From positions 1,240,001 to 1,304,000 of the forward strand of contig NZ_JAGIOF010000001.1 of assembly GCF_017876535.1 (NCBI RefSeq): a stretch of DNA of 64,000 bases, in the 5' to 3' direction. This DNA comes from Paeniglutamicibacter kerguelensis. Lineage in GTDB: Bacteria > Actinomycetota > Actinomycetes > Actinomycetales > Micrococcaceae. Positions 26,332-34,685 of this stretch are shown piece by piece. The position numbers and the translations under genes are program-made. The notes beneath the pieces are model-generated. The model was given only the letters and a program-made list of their open reading frames with translations. It did no database searches and was not told the origin of the DNA. Within the stretch, counting starts at the first letter, position 1; every line of letters begins with the position of its first letter.

Positions 26332-26397
26332 ACCATGGGTGCCTTGTTTCGGTCGCCTCTCAGAGAACCGGGCTCCAACTCTCCTGGAATCCTGCAA

Positions 26398-26574
26398 CTA
26401 GGCCCAGTCATCGATCGAAACCATATTGCGGGCATTTGGTGTTGCCGTCACATTGGTAACCGGATCGACAATAATCCACGACCTTTCAGAGCGCTTCATC
26501 ACGCGCACGGCTTGCACCGTCTCTGGTGCGTTCGGGACCGGTAAAACAGTCCCTGGGTTGAATCGGGCATTCAC
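26398..26574 (-). CDS. Possible small protein or gene remnant in an otherwise empty stretch
   Basis: Reading the minus strand from GTG 26574 to the TAG at 26398-26400 gives 58 residues with convincing protein character: it includes FNPGTVLPVPNAPETVQAV, MKRSERSWIIVDPVT and ARNMVSIDDWA. The frame stays open about 20 codons further upstream to a TAA, so the piece may be the 3' end of a longer gene lost upstream. Codon choice is less GC-rich than in neighbours (several AAT, ATT, GTT, TTA). No ribosome site is evident. I do not recognise the family; it could be a horizontally acquired fragment. Confidence 0.35.
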   Translation of the reverse strand: MNARFNPGTVLPVPNAPETVQAVRVMKRSERSWIIVDPVTNVTATPNARNMVSIDDWA

Positions 26575-26884
26575 GGCGTCAATGTGAATGCCAACGACCG
26601 ATGATCGACCCCTAGGGTTTCTAGGCCTACTCGCAAGATTCCTTTACAGGCTAAACATGTATGCGGTTCCTTGGATAGAGGCTAAAGGACCAGATTTTCG
26701 GCGGGTTTCCCGTGGTTTCTCCCCGAGCGTGCCTGGACCGAGGTTCACGGGTACGGGCCCCGACTGGCCGGGGTCCTGCAATGCCGGCACGCAGGAAAAC
26801 TGCGACGAAGGAAGTCGCCGACCCGGTGCCCTGCCCTGTGGAAACCGGGGGCGCAAACGCCCTTGTGGCAGGCTGCCGTTTCCC
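26575..26884. other. Non-coding stretch, AT-richer at its start
   Basis: About 310 bp between the small minus-strand frame and the end of the HMG-CoA-lyase-like gene. No gene, tRNA or strong hairpin was recognised. Together with the remnant it makes a 600-bp gap, which with its lower GC suggests an old insertion or deletion scar. Confidence 0.4.
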
Positions 26885-27850
26885 CTACGCAAGTTGCCCC
26901 GTTCCCTCGGGCGCATGGCCGGATCCGATGACCCATTCGAAGGCCGCGGCCCTGGACCGGGCTCCCTGGGCTGCCTTGGAACGGTTGGGTTCACCGAGTT
27001 CCGCCAGCAGCGCTTCGGACAGGTGCACCAGGCTGGCAAAGGTGTCCGGGGTGAGCCACCCGGGCCGGGTGGCAAAGAGGATGTCCTCGGAGGAGGTGTT
27101 TCCGCTGGCTCCCGGTGCAAACGGGCAGCCGCCTAGTCCACCCAGTGCACCGTCCACCAAGGTGGCTCCGGCGCCAATGGCGGCAAGCGTGTTTGCCACC
27201 CCGAGGCCCCAGGTGTCATGTCCGTGGTAGACGATCCGCCGCGCAGGGGACTCGGCGCGGACCCTGCCGACCAGGCTGGCCACCTGCGCCGGAACAGCCT
27301 GGCCGAGGGTGTCGCAGATGACGATGTCGCACGTGCCCTCGGCCCGCGGATCATTCGCGATGGACAGCACACGCTGCTCGGGCACCTGCCCTTCGAAGGG
27401 GCAGGTGAAGGAGGTGGCAATGCACAGCTGGATCCGTCCGTCGACCTTCCGGGCCTCCTCCACCGCTTGGGGCAGCGCCTCGAGGCTGGCATCCGTGCTG
27501 CGGCCGATGTTCGCCTGGTTGTGCGAGTCGGACGCCGACAGGCAGTACTGGAAATTCCGCGCACCCGCCGCCGCGGCCTTGGCCACGTGGCCGGGAGTCG
27601 CCACCCAGATCCAGCACCTTTCCAGTTCTTCCGCCGTCAGGGCCCGGACAACCTCAAGGGTGTTGGCCATGGTCGGCACAAGGTCGGCGCGGGCCATCGA
27701 GCCGAGCTCGATGGACGGCACGCCCAGGCGCAGCAGCTCCCTGACCGTCTCCACCTTCCGCTCGGTGGAGAGCACCTTGCCGGTCAGCTGCAGCCCGTCC
27801 CGCAGGGTCACGTCGCGCAGTTCCGCGAGGGGTTCAAGGGTGTAGCTCAT
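26885..27850 (-). CDS. HMG-CoA lyase family enzyme
   Basis: 321 residues; ATG overlaps the stop of the CoA-transferase gene (ATGA). HMGL-like TIM barrel: DVTLRDGLQLTGKVLSTERK near residue 13 (catalytic Arg-Asp), ATSFTCPFEGQVP, metal ligands in HGHDTWGLGVANTL near 210, and the loop GLGGCPFAPGASGNTSSED near 240 with the catalytic Cys. Such enzymes split 3-hydroxy-3-methylglutaryl-CoA into acetoacetate and acetyl-CoA. Coupling to a class III CoA-transferase suggests that the free acid is activated first (3-hydroxy-3-methylglutarate or a related branched hydroxy-diacid such as citramalate); the substrate is inference. Confidence 0.88.
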   Translation of the reverse strand: MSYTLEPLAELRDVTLRDGLQLTGKVLSTERKVETVRELLRLGVPSIELGSMARADLVPTMANTLEVVRALTAEELERCWIWVATPGHVAKAAAAGARNFQYCLSASDSHNQANIGRSTDASLEALPQAVEEARKVDGRIQLCIATSFTCPFEGQVPEQRVLSIANDPRAEGTCDIVICDTLGQAVPAQVASLVGRVRAESPARRIVYHGHDTWGLGVANTLAAIGAGATLVDGALGGLGGCPFAPGASGNTSSEDILFATRPGWLTPDTFASLVHLSEALLAELGEPNRSKAAQGARSRAAAFEWVIGSGHAPEGTGQLA

Positions 27851-29097
27851 GCCTGCGGTCCTTCCCCCCGGCCGGTGGCGGCATTGATCCGGTCCGCATC
27901 CATGCCCAACAGCCCGCCCAGGACTTCCTCCGTGTTCTCGCCCAGATCCGGGCCGAGGTTGCGAACGGGCAGCGACTGCCCGCCGATCACCGGGACGATG
28001 CCAGGGAAGCCGATGCCGGTGAGCATCTCCTCGCCGGTGGAGACATCGAATTTCTGGATCATGTTCCGTGCCGCGTACTGGTCGTCGGCGACGATGTCCG
28101 CCGCCGTGTAGATCGGCCCGGCCGGAACCCCGGCGGCGGCCAACGCCTCAAGCGCCCCGGCCGCGCTGCGCTGCCCGGCCCATTGGCCGATTGCCGCGTC
28201 CAGTTCCTCGCGCCGGTCCCAGCGGCCGGCGTTGGTCTGCAGCCCCGGGTCGGCGCCCAGCTCCGGCCGGCCGATGGTCTCCATGTAGCGCTGGTAGATG
28301 GAGTCCCCGTTGCCGGCCACCACGATGCTGGCTCCGTCGCCGCACACGTAGGCATTCGAAGGTGCGATGCCCTCCATCCGCCCGCCGGTGCGTTCGCGGT
28401 GCACGCCGTAGGCCTCGTAGTCCGGAACCAGTGATTCCATCATCGAAAACACCGCCTCGTTCAACGCCACATCGATGATCCGCTCCTGCAGCCCAATCGT
28501 CGAATCCGCCGTCCGCCGCCGGGCTTCGCGCTGGAAAAGTCCCATCATCGAACCGAAGGCCGCGTACAGGCCCGCAATCGAATCGCCGATCGAGACGCCC
28601 ACCCGCACCGGGGCACGGTCCGGGTCCCCGACCAGGTTGCGCAGGCCGCCGTAGGCCTCCGCCACCGCGGCGAACCCGGGTCGCCCGGACATCGGTCCGG
28701 TCTGCCCGAAACCGGAGATCCTGGTGATGACCAGCTCCGGGTTCACCGCGTTGAGCACCTCCGGACCCAGGCCCCATTTCTCCAGCGTGCCGGGACGGAA
28801 GTTCTCCAGGAGGATGTCCGACTTCGCCGCCAGCTCCAGCACCGCCTGCCGGCCCGCCTCAGCGCGCAGGTCCAGCACCACCGACTTCTTGTTGCGGTTG
28901 ATGGTCCGGTACAGCATGGAGGTATTGCCCTTGTGCAGGCGCCAATTCCGCAGCTCGTCGCCCGTGCCCGGCCGCTCCACCTTGATCACCTCGGCCCCGA
29001 AGTCCGCCAGCAGCCGCCCGGCCGTGGGTGCGGCAATGTAGTTGCCCAGTTCAAGGACGCGCACGCCTTCCAGCGGGGCGATGGGTGTCTGTGTCAT
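27847..29097 (-). CDS. Class III (CaiB/BaiF) CoA-transferase
   Basis: 416 residues, ATG start. Opens VRVLELGNYIAAPTAGRLLADFGAEVIKVE, the family signature, followed by NRNKKSVVLDLRAEAGR and the catalytic-Asp region VRVGVSIGDSIAGLYAAFG near residue 170; the C-terminal PGFPG...GEN block is also present. These enzymes move CoA between acids via an aspartyl-CoA thioester. Related transferases include succinate:hydroxymethylglutarate and itaconate/mesaconate CoA-transferases, which fits the coupled lyase downstream. Cytoplasmic. A PanE-like reductase lies upstream in the same direction, about 150 bp away. Confidence 0.9.
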   Translation of the reverse strand: MTQTPIAPLEGVRVLELGNYIAAPTAGRLLADFGAEVIKVERPGTGDELRNWRLHKGNTSMLYRTINRNKKSVVLDLRAEAGRQAVLELAAKSDILLENFRPGTLEKWGLGPEVLNAVNPELVITRISGFGQTGPMSGRPGFAAVAEAYGGLRNLVGDPDRAPVRVGVSIGDSIAGLYAAFGSMMGLFQREARRRTADSTIGLQERIIDVALNEAVFSMMESLVPDYEAYGVHRERTGGRMEGIAPSNAYVCGDGASIVVAGNGDSIYQRYMETIGRPELGADPGLQTNAGRWDRREELDAAIGQWAGQRSAAGALEALAAAGVPAGPIYTAADIVADDQYAARNMIQKFDVSTGEEMLTGIGFPGIVPVIGGQSLPVRNLGPDLGENTEEVLGGLLGMDADRINAATGRGEGPQA

Positions 29098-29249
29098 GTC
29101 TCTTTCCTCAAGATTTCGGTAGGTCTCGGGCGGGCGGTTGGCGTGGCGGACTCAGCGACGTAATCAGTGCGCATGGCAAGGGAAACGGAAACCATCGGGG
29201 ACAAGAGAACTGGCTGATTCTTCGGTTCTTTGTCCCGATCAGGATAAGG

Positions 29250-30167
29250 CTACCGGCGCCTGGCCTGGTCGTGGACACGAAGTTGGGTCAATGCCAGCCG
29301 CGTCAGGGGGACGTCCACGCCGAACCTCTCAGCGACGGCTGCATACTGGCCGAGCAGGTGTTCCCCTTCATGGGCGGAGCCTGCCAATACGTCCCGGTAG
29401 AGCGAAGAGGTGAAAACCGAGCCCTCCTCGGTGAACATTTCCAGGCTCGCGGCGTGAGCGGCCGGCGTGGCCGCGTATCCGGCCGCTTCGGCCACCCGTT
29501 CGGTTTCCTCGACGACGTCCAGCACGAACTCCGTCCCGCCCGGGGCGGCAATGATGTCGCCGATCGTGCCACGCATCAGGCAGGTGATGATTCCGCCTGC
29601 GGCGATGAACGACCACTTGTGCCACATGGAGGCCAGGATGTCCTCGGCGATGGACATGCGGAAGCCCGGCGCCGCCATTTCGAGGCCGATGCGCGCCAGT
29701 CGTTCCGTCGGCTTGCCGTCCTGCGCGCCGAACGTCATGGATGCGTGCGGTTTCATCTGGAATACCGAACCGTCCGGGGTCACCGTGCACACCACGCGGA
29801 CGATTCCTCCCAGGACGGCGTCCCGGCCGTACCGTTCGTTGAGTGTTTCCAGATGGGCCAGGCCGTTGAGAAGCGGCAGGATGGTTGTGCCCGGCCCGAC
29901 GGCCGGTGCCATGTCCCGCAACGCCGATTCCAGGGACCATGCCTTGACCATCAGGAGGACCAGATCGTACGTGCCGTCGAGTTGCCTGGCGGTCACGGTG
30001 CGAACGGGCACCGTCTCGTCGTATCCGGGCCCATAGACCCGGAGCCCGTGGCGCAGCTGGTCGAACCGTTGCTGATGGACCAGGAAAGTTACGTCGCGGC
30101 CGGCCTGGGCCAGGCGTGTCCCGAAGTACCCTCCCGTCGCCCCGGCTCCGACTATCAGTGTTTTCAT
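29250..30167 (-). CDS. 2-dehydropantoate 2-reductase (PanE/ApbA) family protein
   Basis: 305 residues, ATG start. N-terminal Rossmann fold LIVGAGATGGYFGTRLAQAG; middle LLMVKAWSLESAL and LPLLNGLAHLETLNERYG (the lysine and PxxNG motifs of ketopantoate reductases); C-terminal helical domain with MWHKWSFIAAGGIITCLMRG, where ketopantoate reductase usually has a Lys-Leu-Asn dimer/active-site signature (KLxxNaaxN). That signature is altered here (KWSFIAAGG), so a different 2-keto acid may be the substrate. Neighbours suggest a catabolic rather than pantothenate role. Confidence 0.82.
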   Translation of the reverse strand: MKTLIVGAGATGGYFGTRLAQAGRDVTFLVHQQRFDQLRHGLRVYGPGYDETVPVRTVTARQLDGTYDLVLLMVKAWSLESALRDMAPAVGPGTTILPLLNGLAHLETLNERYGRDAVLGGIVRVVCTVTPDGSVFQMKPHASMTFGAQDGKPTERLARIGLEMAAPGFRMSIAEDILASMWHKWSFIAAGGIITCLMRGTIGDIIAAPGGTEFVLDVVEETERVAEAAGYAATPAAHAASLEMFTEEGSVFTSSLYRDVLAGSAHEGEHLLGQYAAVAERFGVDVPLTRLALTQLRVHDQARRR

Positions 30168-30312
30168 CGTCCATCCACCTCACGATTTCGGCTGGATCTT
30201 CCCAGCAGTCTCTGCAACTTCGGCTGTCCGCGGGCTCCCACCGGGTTCCTGCAGCGCCGGGCCGCACCGTGGAAGCAGGCACGGCCCCTTGGATTCGGGG
30301 GACGGTCGTCCG

Positions 30313-31647
30313 TCATGGCGTTCCGTCCCGGCGTTGGAGTGGTGCTTTCAAATTGATGGTCCCCGGCGTCGGCGGTTCGGTCGCCGACGAATCCCTCGGC
30401 CGCCTTTTTCGCGGCGTGCGTACCCGGTTGCGGATCCATTCGCTGGCGTCGGAGATGATGCCCTCAAGCGGGCCCTTGCCGATGGCGCTGCGCCACACCA
30501 TGGCGAACAACATGAACGAGATGATCTGGACCCACAGGGACACCACCGGCCGCTCCTCGTCCAGTACTTCGAGCATGATAACGATGCAGTGGGCCGAATA
30601 AAGTGTCAGCGTCATCGTCCCGACCGCCGCAAAGGGGGAGAATACCTTGCTGCCGGAGCGGGTCAGGAGCAGGATGACGCCTATGGCGGCCACGGCCGCG
30701 CCAAGATTGTGCAGGATGTTCAGCGGCGTATCGGAGTAGGGCGAAACGACCGCCATCCACCACCACGTTGTATTCGGTATGAATATGGATTCCGGGCCGT
30801 ATGCCAGCTGCTCTGCGATTTCTTCCGTGCTCAGTGACGGCGTCGCCTCGATCAGGCGCTGCATGCCCCCGGCGGGGCCCAGAAGGATCTTCGACAGCGC
30901 CCAAGTGGAGATGGCCAGCCCCGCGCCCCAACCAACTAACTTGAGCGCGACTTTCCTCGACGTCAGCACCTGGCGCCCGATGACCATGCCCACGCAGAGG
31001 TAGGCCATCCACAGAATCGCCGGATAGAAACCGGTCACGAGCATGTCGATGATGAACAGCACCGGTTGCCGCGCCGCGGTGACCAGTGTGTAGTCGGCCT
31101 CCGGATCGGGCTGTTGTTCAGGAATGTTCCCGTTGAGCAGGTGGCGGAGGACGGGTCCGAGAATGGCAAAGATCGGTGCCGCGATCAGCAGGAACCGTGA
31201 GGAATGGCCGTAGAACGGAACTGCCAGAATGAACAGGATGCCGAAGTAGGGAATGATCGTTTCGATCGGCGTTTCCAGGTGGCCCAGCAGAAGGCCAATC
31301 AACAGGATGAGCAGGCCCCGGACAACCAGGGCTGCCCTGTCGGCGGCCAGGGTGCGGCCGTGGAGCTGGCCGCGGGATCTTTTCTCCACGAAGGCAATGG
31401 ATACCCCGGCGAGCACTGCGAACAAGGCGGAGGCCCTCCCAGCGAAAACTGCAAAGGGCCAGCTCATGGCTCCGTCTACATGCTCCTCGGGGAAGACATG
31501 GACGGCAACCATGCCAATCAATGCCACTGCGCGGGCAACATCCACTCCCATGGCTCGTCGTGTTGGGGAAGGCGCCACGGGCGTCTCCACAGTGGGGGTT
31601 GCGGTGGTTTCAGTGGCGGATTCCGGATTCTGCCTTGCAACGCTCAT
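30313..31647 (-). CDS. DUF1624/DUF418-like multi-pass acyltransferase
   Basis: 444 residues from ATG 31647, chosen because GAGG lies 6 bases upstream; an ATG at 31659 is the alternative. About ten to eleven membrane helices. After a Thr/Pro-rich leader the protein reads RRAMGVDVARAVALIGMVAVHV, the start of the heparan-alpha-glucosaminide N-acetyltransferase catalytic-like domain, then FAGRASALFAVLAGVSIAFV. The second half, around FSPFAAVGTMTLTLYSAHCI, is like DUF418. Such proteins move acyl groups across the membrane to a polymer or sugar. The tail from about 395 is Arg/Pro-rich and cytoplasmic. The substrate is unknown. Confidence 0.8.
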   Translation of the reverse strand: MSVARQNPESATETTATPTVETPVAPSPTRRAMGVDVARAVALIGMVAVHVFPEEHVDGAMSWPFAVFAGRASALFAVLAGVSIAFVEKRSRGQLHGRTLAADRAALVVRGLLILLIGLLLGHLETPIETIIPYFGILFILAVPFYGHSSRFLLIAAPIFAILGPVLRHLLNGNIPEQQPDPEADYTLVTAARQPVLFIIDMLVTGFYPAILWMAYLCVGMVIGRQVLTSRKVALKLVGWGAGLAISTWALSKILLGPAGGMQRLIEATPSLSTEEIAEQLAYGPESIFIPNTTWWWMAVVSPYSDTPLNILHNLGAAVAAIGVILLLTRSGSKVFSPFAAVGTMTLTLYSAHCIVIMLEVLDEERPVVSLWVQIISFMLFAMVWRSAIGKGPLEGIISDASEWIRNRVRTPRKRRPRDSSATEPPTPGTINLKAPLQRRDGTP

Positions 31648-32252
31648 CACGGACCTCATGGTTCATCTCAGGTGCTATCTGGTCACCCCCGATAGCAGCA
31701 TCGTTGCCATCAATCCGTCGCCGAGTAGTTGTCGCCGCCTCACGGAGGGGTCTGCGTGCTCGTGGCAGGCGGTTGCCGGTTAGATCGGGCGAATCCGTGC
31801 CCAGGATGACGGGACGATGCTGTGGGAATTTCGCTGCGTCCGGAAATGGGGGGATGTTTTTGCCGATTCCGGACGCTCTGGCTCTGAGTGTCCTGTCTGC
31901 CCTTCCGCCGTCGAACCATCTTCTTACTTTCCCAAGCGACGCTCCAGCCGCCCCGTGCTTCTTCACCCGGTACGCTCCGCCGTGCCCCCACAGCCTTCTT
32001 ACATGGTAGGCGGAACCTAGGGGGCGGAGTACCCCAAGCTGGCGCGAGGCCATGATTTTCTCCACTTTGTCCGGCGGTGGTTCGCGGTTCGGCGCAAGAT
32101 CCATCCTGCACACAACGACGCGTCTTGGCTCCGGTCTGCACGGTTGGATTTCGGAGGGGCGGGCGGCCTTCCGGCTTCTGCCCGCTGATCTTGCTGACCG
32201 TGCGAACCGTGCCGGGAAGCTCGCAATCGCAAGCAATTCCAGGAGTCAACCC
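31648..32252. other. Long intergenic region upstream of the TetR operon
   Basis: About 600 bp with open frames on both strands but none with recognisable protein features or a ribosome site. It holds divergent promoter DNA for the acyltransferase and the TetR operon. No tRNA, repeat or long hairpin was recognised. Confidence 0.45.
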
Positions 32253-32282
32253 TTGTCCAAGAAAATGTTAGAGACTAACATT
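32253..32282 (+). promoter_or_regulatory. TetR-operon promoter with perfect palindromic operator
   Basis: AATGTTAG-AGA-CTAACATT (32264-32282) is a perfect inverted repeat with 8-bp arms. It overlaps a promoter reading TTGTCC (32253-32258), a 17-bp spacer and TAACAT (32276-32281). Transcription from it would begin at about 32288-32289, the first base of the tetR ATG, so the message is probably leaderless. The layout is typical of TetR self-repression. Confidence 0.65.
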
Positions 32283-32288
32283 CGTGGC

Positions 32289-32861
32289 ATGGGAAAAGCC
32301 GCTGCCACGAAAGCCCTCCTGCAGGAGCGGGCCTTGGCATTGTTCGTTCGACAGGGCTTCGACGAGACGACCGTCGCGCAAATCACCGAGGCTGCCGGGG
32401 TTTCACAGATGACCTTCTACCGACACTTTCCGACGAAGGATGCGGTGGTCTTCGACGACCCCTACGATCCAGTGATCGCTGAAATCGTAGCCGCTCAGGA
32501 ACCCGGCCTGCCCGCGCTGGAACGCGTCCGGCTGGGCTTGCTGGCTGCATGGGGTGCTGTGCCAGAACCCGGCGACAACGCGACCAAGGAAAAGATCGGG
32601 CTGATAGCCGGCCATCCCCGGCTTGCGGCAGGCATCTGGGAGAACAACCGCAGGACCGAGGATCTGATTGTCGAGGCCCTCACTGGAACCGGGACGGGCC
32701 GGTTTGAGGCGCGGGTAGCCGCTGGCGCGTGCCTGGGCGGTTTGACGGCCGCACTGCTGGATTGGGCATCGGAACCGGACGGGCAGGAACTGGGAGAGCG
32801 CATGTGTGCGGCCCTGGCCGTGATGGGCGCATCGGACCGGGCCCTGAGAGGCGACCGATGA
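32289..32861 (+). CDS. TetR family repressor of the adjacent ABC exporter
   Basis: 190 residues from ATG 32289; an upstream ATG at 32265 falls inside the operator and is less likely. N-terminal helix-turn-helix: ALALFVRQGFDETTVAQITE and AAGVSQMTFYRHFPTKDAVV (residues about 14-55), followed by an all-helical ligand-binding domain without further signature. It overlaps the ABC ATPase gene by four bases (ATGA) and so heads a tetR-ATPase-permease operon. By family knowledge, a bound small molecule would relieve repression; the ligand is unknown. Confidence 0.9.
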   Translation: MGKAAATKALLQERALALFVRQGFDETTVAQITEAAGVSQMTFYRHFPTKDAVVFDDPYDPVIAEIVAAQEPGLPALERVRLGLLAAWGAVPEPGDNATKEKIGLIAGHPRLAAGIWENNRRTEDLIVEALTGTGTGRFEARVAAGACLGGLTAALLDWASEPDGQELGERMCAALAVMGASDRALRGDR

Positions 32862-33595
32862 CAACGCGGGCAGGCATCAAGGCCGAACGGATTTCAAAGG
32901 CACTGGACGGGCTGCCCGTCCTCGACGACGTTTCCCTGGACGTGGAGCCTTCGCAGGTCCATGCGCTGATCGGGCTGAACGGTGCCGGGAAAACGACCTT
33001 GATGCGGATCCTGCTCGGCATGCTCAAGCCCGACCGGGGATCGGTCATGCTGGCTGGGTCCCCGGTGTCCGGGGCGGGTGCGCTTCCCTGGTCCCGGGTT
33101 GGCCAGATGCTGGAAACGCCCTTCGCCTACCCGGAGCTCAGCGCCAGGGAAAACGTCTATTCCTCCGCGCGGCTGCACGGCATGGACAGGAAAACCGCCG
33201 ACGTGTCCACCGGGCACGCGCTGGCCGCCCTGGGTCTGGACCAATATGCCGCCAAGCGGACCGGGACGCTTTCCCTGGGAAACCGGCAGCGGGTGGGCCT
33301 GGCCGCGGCCCTGGTGCATGCCCCGAACGTGATCGTCCTGGACGAACCGACCAACTCGCTGGATCCCCGGGGCGTCCTTGTGCTGCGCCGGTTGCTCCGG
33401 GATGCCTGCCGTGATCGCCGTGCCGCCGTCCTTGTCTCCAGCCACCACCTGGACGAGGTTGCCCGCATGGCCGACAGGATCAGCGTGCTTCACCGCGGAA
33501 GGATCATCGGAACGCTGCTGCCCGGGACGGCGGACCTCGAGCGTCGCTTCTTCGACCTGGTGCTGGAATCCGACGTGCAGGGGCAGGAGCAATGA
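32858..33595 (+). CDS. ABC transporter ATP-binding protein
   Basis: 245 residues from the ATG overlapping tetR. Walker A LIGLNGAGKTTLMRIL near residue 40, Q-loop region, signature TLSLGNRQRVGLAAAL near 139, Walker B NVIVLDEPTNSLDPRGV near 156 and the switch His in VLVSSHHLDEVARM. This is the drug/bacitracin-exporter type (CcmA/BcrA-like). The signature is LSLGN instead of LSGGQ-like, common in this subfamily. It overlaps the permease gene by four bases and should pair with it. Confidence 0.92.
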   Translation: MTTRAGIKAERISKALDGLPVLDDVSLDVEPSQVHALIGLNGAGKTTLMRILLGMLKPDRGSVMLAGSPVSGAGALPWSRVGQMLETPFAYPELSARENVYSSARLHGMDRKTADVSTGHALAALGLDQYAAKRTGTLSLGNRQRVGLAAALVHAPNVIVLDEPTNSLDPRGVLVLRRLLRDACRDRRAAVLVSSHHLDEVARMADRISVLHRGRIIGTLLPGTADLERRFFDLVLESDVQGQEQ

Positions 33596-34340
33596 TGGAA
33601 GCCTCCGAGCCGGTGCTGGCATTCGAGGCGCTGAAGTTCCGCCGTGCGCCCGTGGTGCGGACGGTTTCGATCCTGATCGGTGCGGGACTGCCCGTGCTTG
33701 CTGCGGCATTCATGGTCGCCGCCACCTCCGGCGGCGCCGGCCAGCTCCAACTCAAGGCGGCTGCCATGCTGACGGGCGCGGGATGGAGCGGGTATTTGGC
33801 CATGGTGGGCATGATCTTGTCCGTGGGGGCGCTGTTGGGCATTGGATTCGTGGTGTGTTGGTGTTTCGGGCGCGAATTCACCGAAAAGAGGGAGGCGAGC
33901 CTGTTCGGCCTGCCCGTCGGCCGCCGCCGGATCGCCTACGCGAAGTTCGCGGTGATCCTGCTGTGGTCGCTGGCCCTTTGCCTGGCGTGCATGGCGGTTT
34001 CCTTGCTGGCCGGACTAGTCATCGGCCTGGGCCTACCCGGCCCGGAGGCCCTGGGTGCGGCCGCCAAGGCGTGGTTCGTTGGCGTTCTCGCGGCGCTGCT
34101 GGCCTGCCCATTCGCCGTCATGGCGAGCATGGCGCGCGGATACCTTCCGGGCGTCGGGGGACTGGTGTTGCTGATTGTCATCACCCAGGTGGTGACGGCC
34201 TTCGGCGGCGGGGCGTGGTTCCCCTACGCGGCGCCGACACCGTCGGCCCGCTGCAGCTTTTCCTCTGCGTCCCGGTCTCCCTGGCCGGCATCGTCGCAAC
34301 CGGCCAATGGTGGAAGGGCATGGAGGTCATCGCCGGTTGA
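33592..34340 (+). pseudogene. ABC-2 type permease, frameshifted near its 3' end
   Basis: Frame 1 from ATG 33592 gives about 215 residues with five clear membrane helices, including YLAMVGMILSVGALLGIGFV and LVLLIVITQVVTAFGG, then FPYAAP. After about 34230 that frame turns into low-complexity Ser/Pro/Arg sequence running to 34590. The sixth helix is found in another frame: DTVGPLQLFLCVPVSLAGI followed by GQWWKGMEVIAG and a TGA at 34338-34340. So one indel (or a small out-of-frame deletion) separates the two parts. As read the protein has lost its last helix and carries a foreign tail of about 120 residues, and is likely inactive unless the shift is a sequencing error. Confidence 0.75.
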
Positions 34341-34361
34341 GATGCCCCGGCACGGTGCAGG

Positions 34362-34580
34362 TTGCACGTTGGATGCGAAGGATTCAAGCCCCTGTTCGTC
34401 GACGCCCGCCGAACACTCGTCGGGAACGGGATTGCTGTGTCTGAGGCCAACGACATTTGCGGCGGAGCCAGATGCGCATGCTTCAGCGATCCGGACGGAA
34501 AATCCTGGGCCCTGCGGCGGAGCTCCGGACAGTTCCAGCCGCGCCGCCTTCCATGGAAAGCCGCGGCGGCACACCGGCCG
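34362..34580 (+). pseudogene. Remnant of a VOC (glyoxalase-like) protein
   Basis: The frame contains DARRTLVGNGIAVSE and CACFSDPDGKSWALRR, which correspond to the last third of many VOC/glyoxalase proteins (helix xARxxLxxxGvxVSE, then fxDPDGNxWxLqe). The first beta-alpha-beta units and a start codon with ribosome site are missing. It lies directly after the frameshifted permease. Interpreted as a 5'-truncated gene. Confidence 0.55.
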
Positions 34581-34685
34581 GAAGCCGTGATCCAAGACCT
34601 TGTTCGCGTGCCGAGCGGCCCGTGGTGTGATGAATAGTGGGCCTGTGGACCGCCGGCCCCGTAGGGAGGACCCGACAGGCCGACC

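Noticed and set aside
31610-32236. 208-codon minus-strand frame upstream of the TetR operon
   Set aside because: Arg/Pro-rich, no conserved motif, no ribosome site; overlaps the start of the acyltransferase gene.
34341-34590. Residues encoded past 34340 as genuine C-terminus of the ABC permease
   Set aside because: They are low-complexity Ser/Pro/Arg sequence overlapping a VOC remnant in another frame, whereas the expected last helix is found in the shifted frame.
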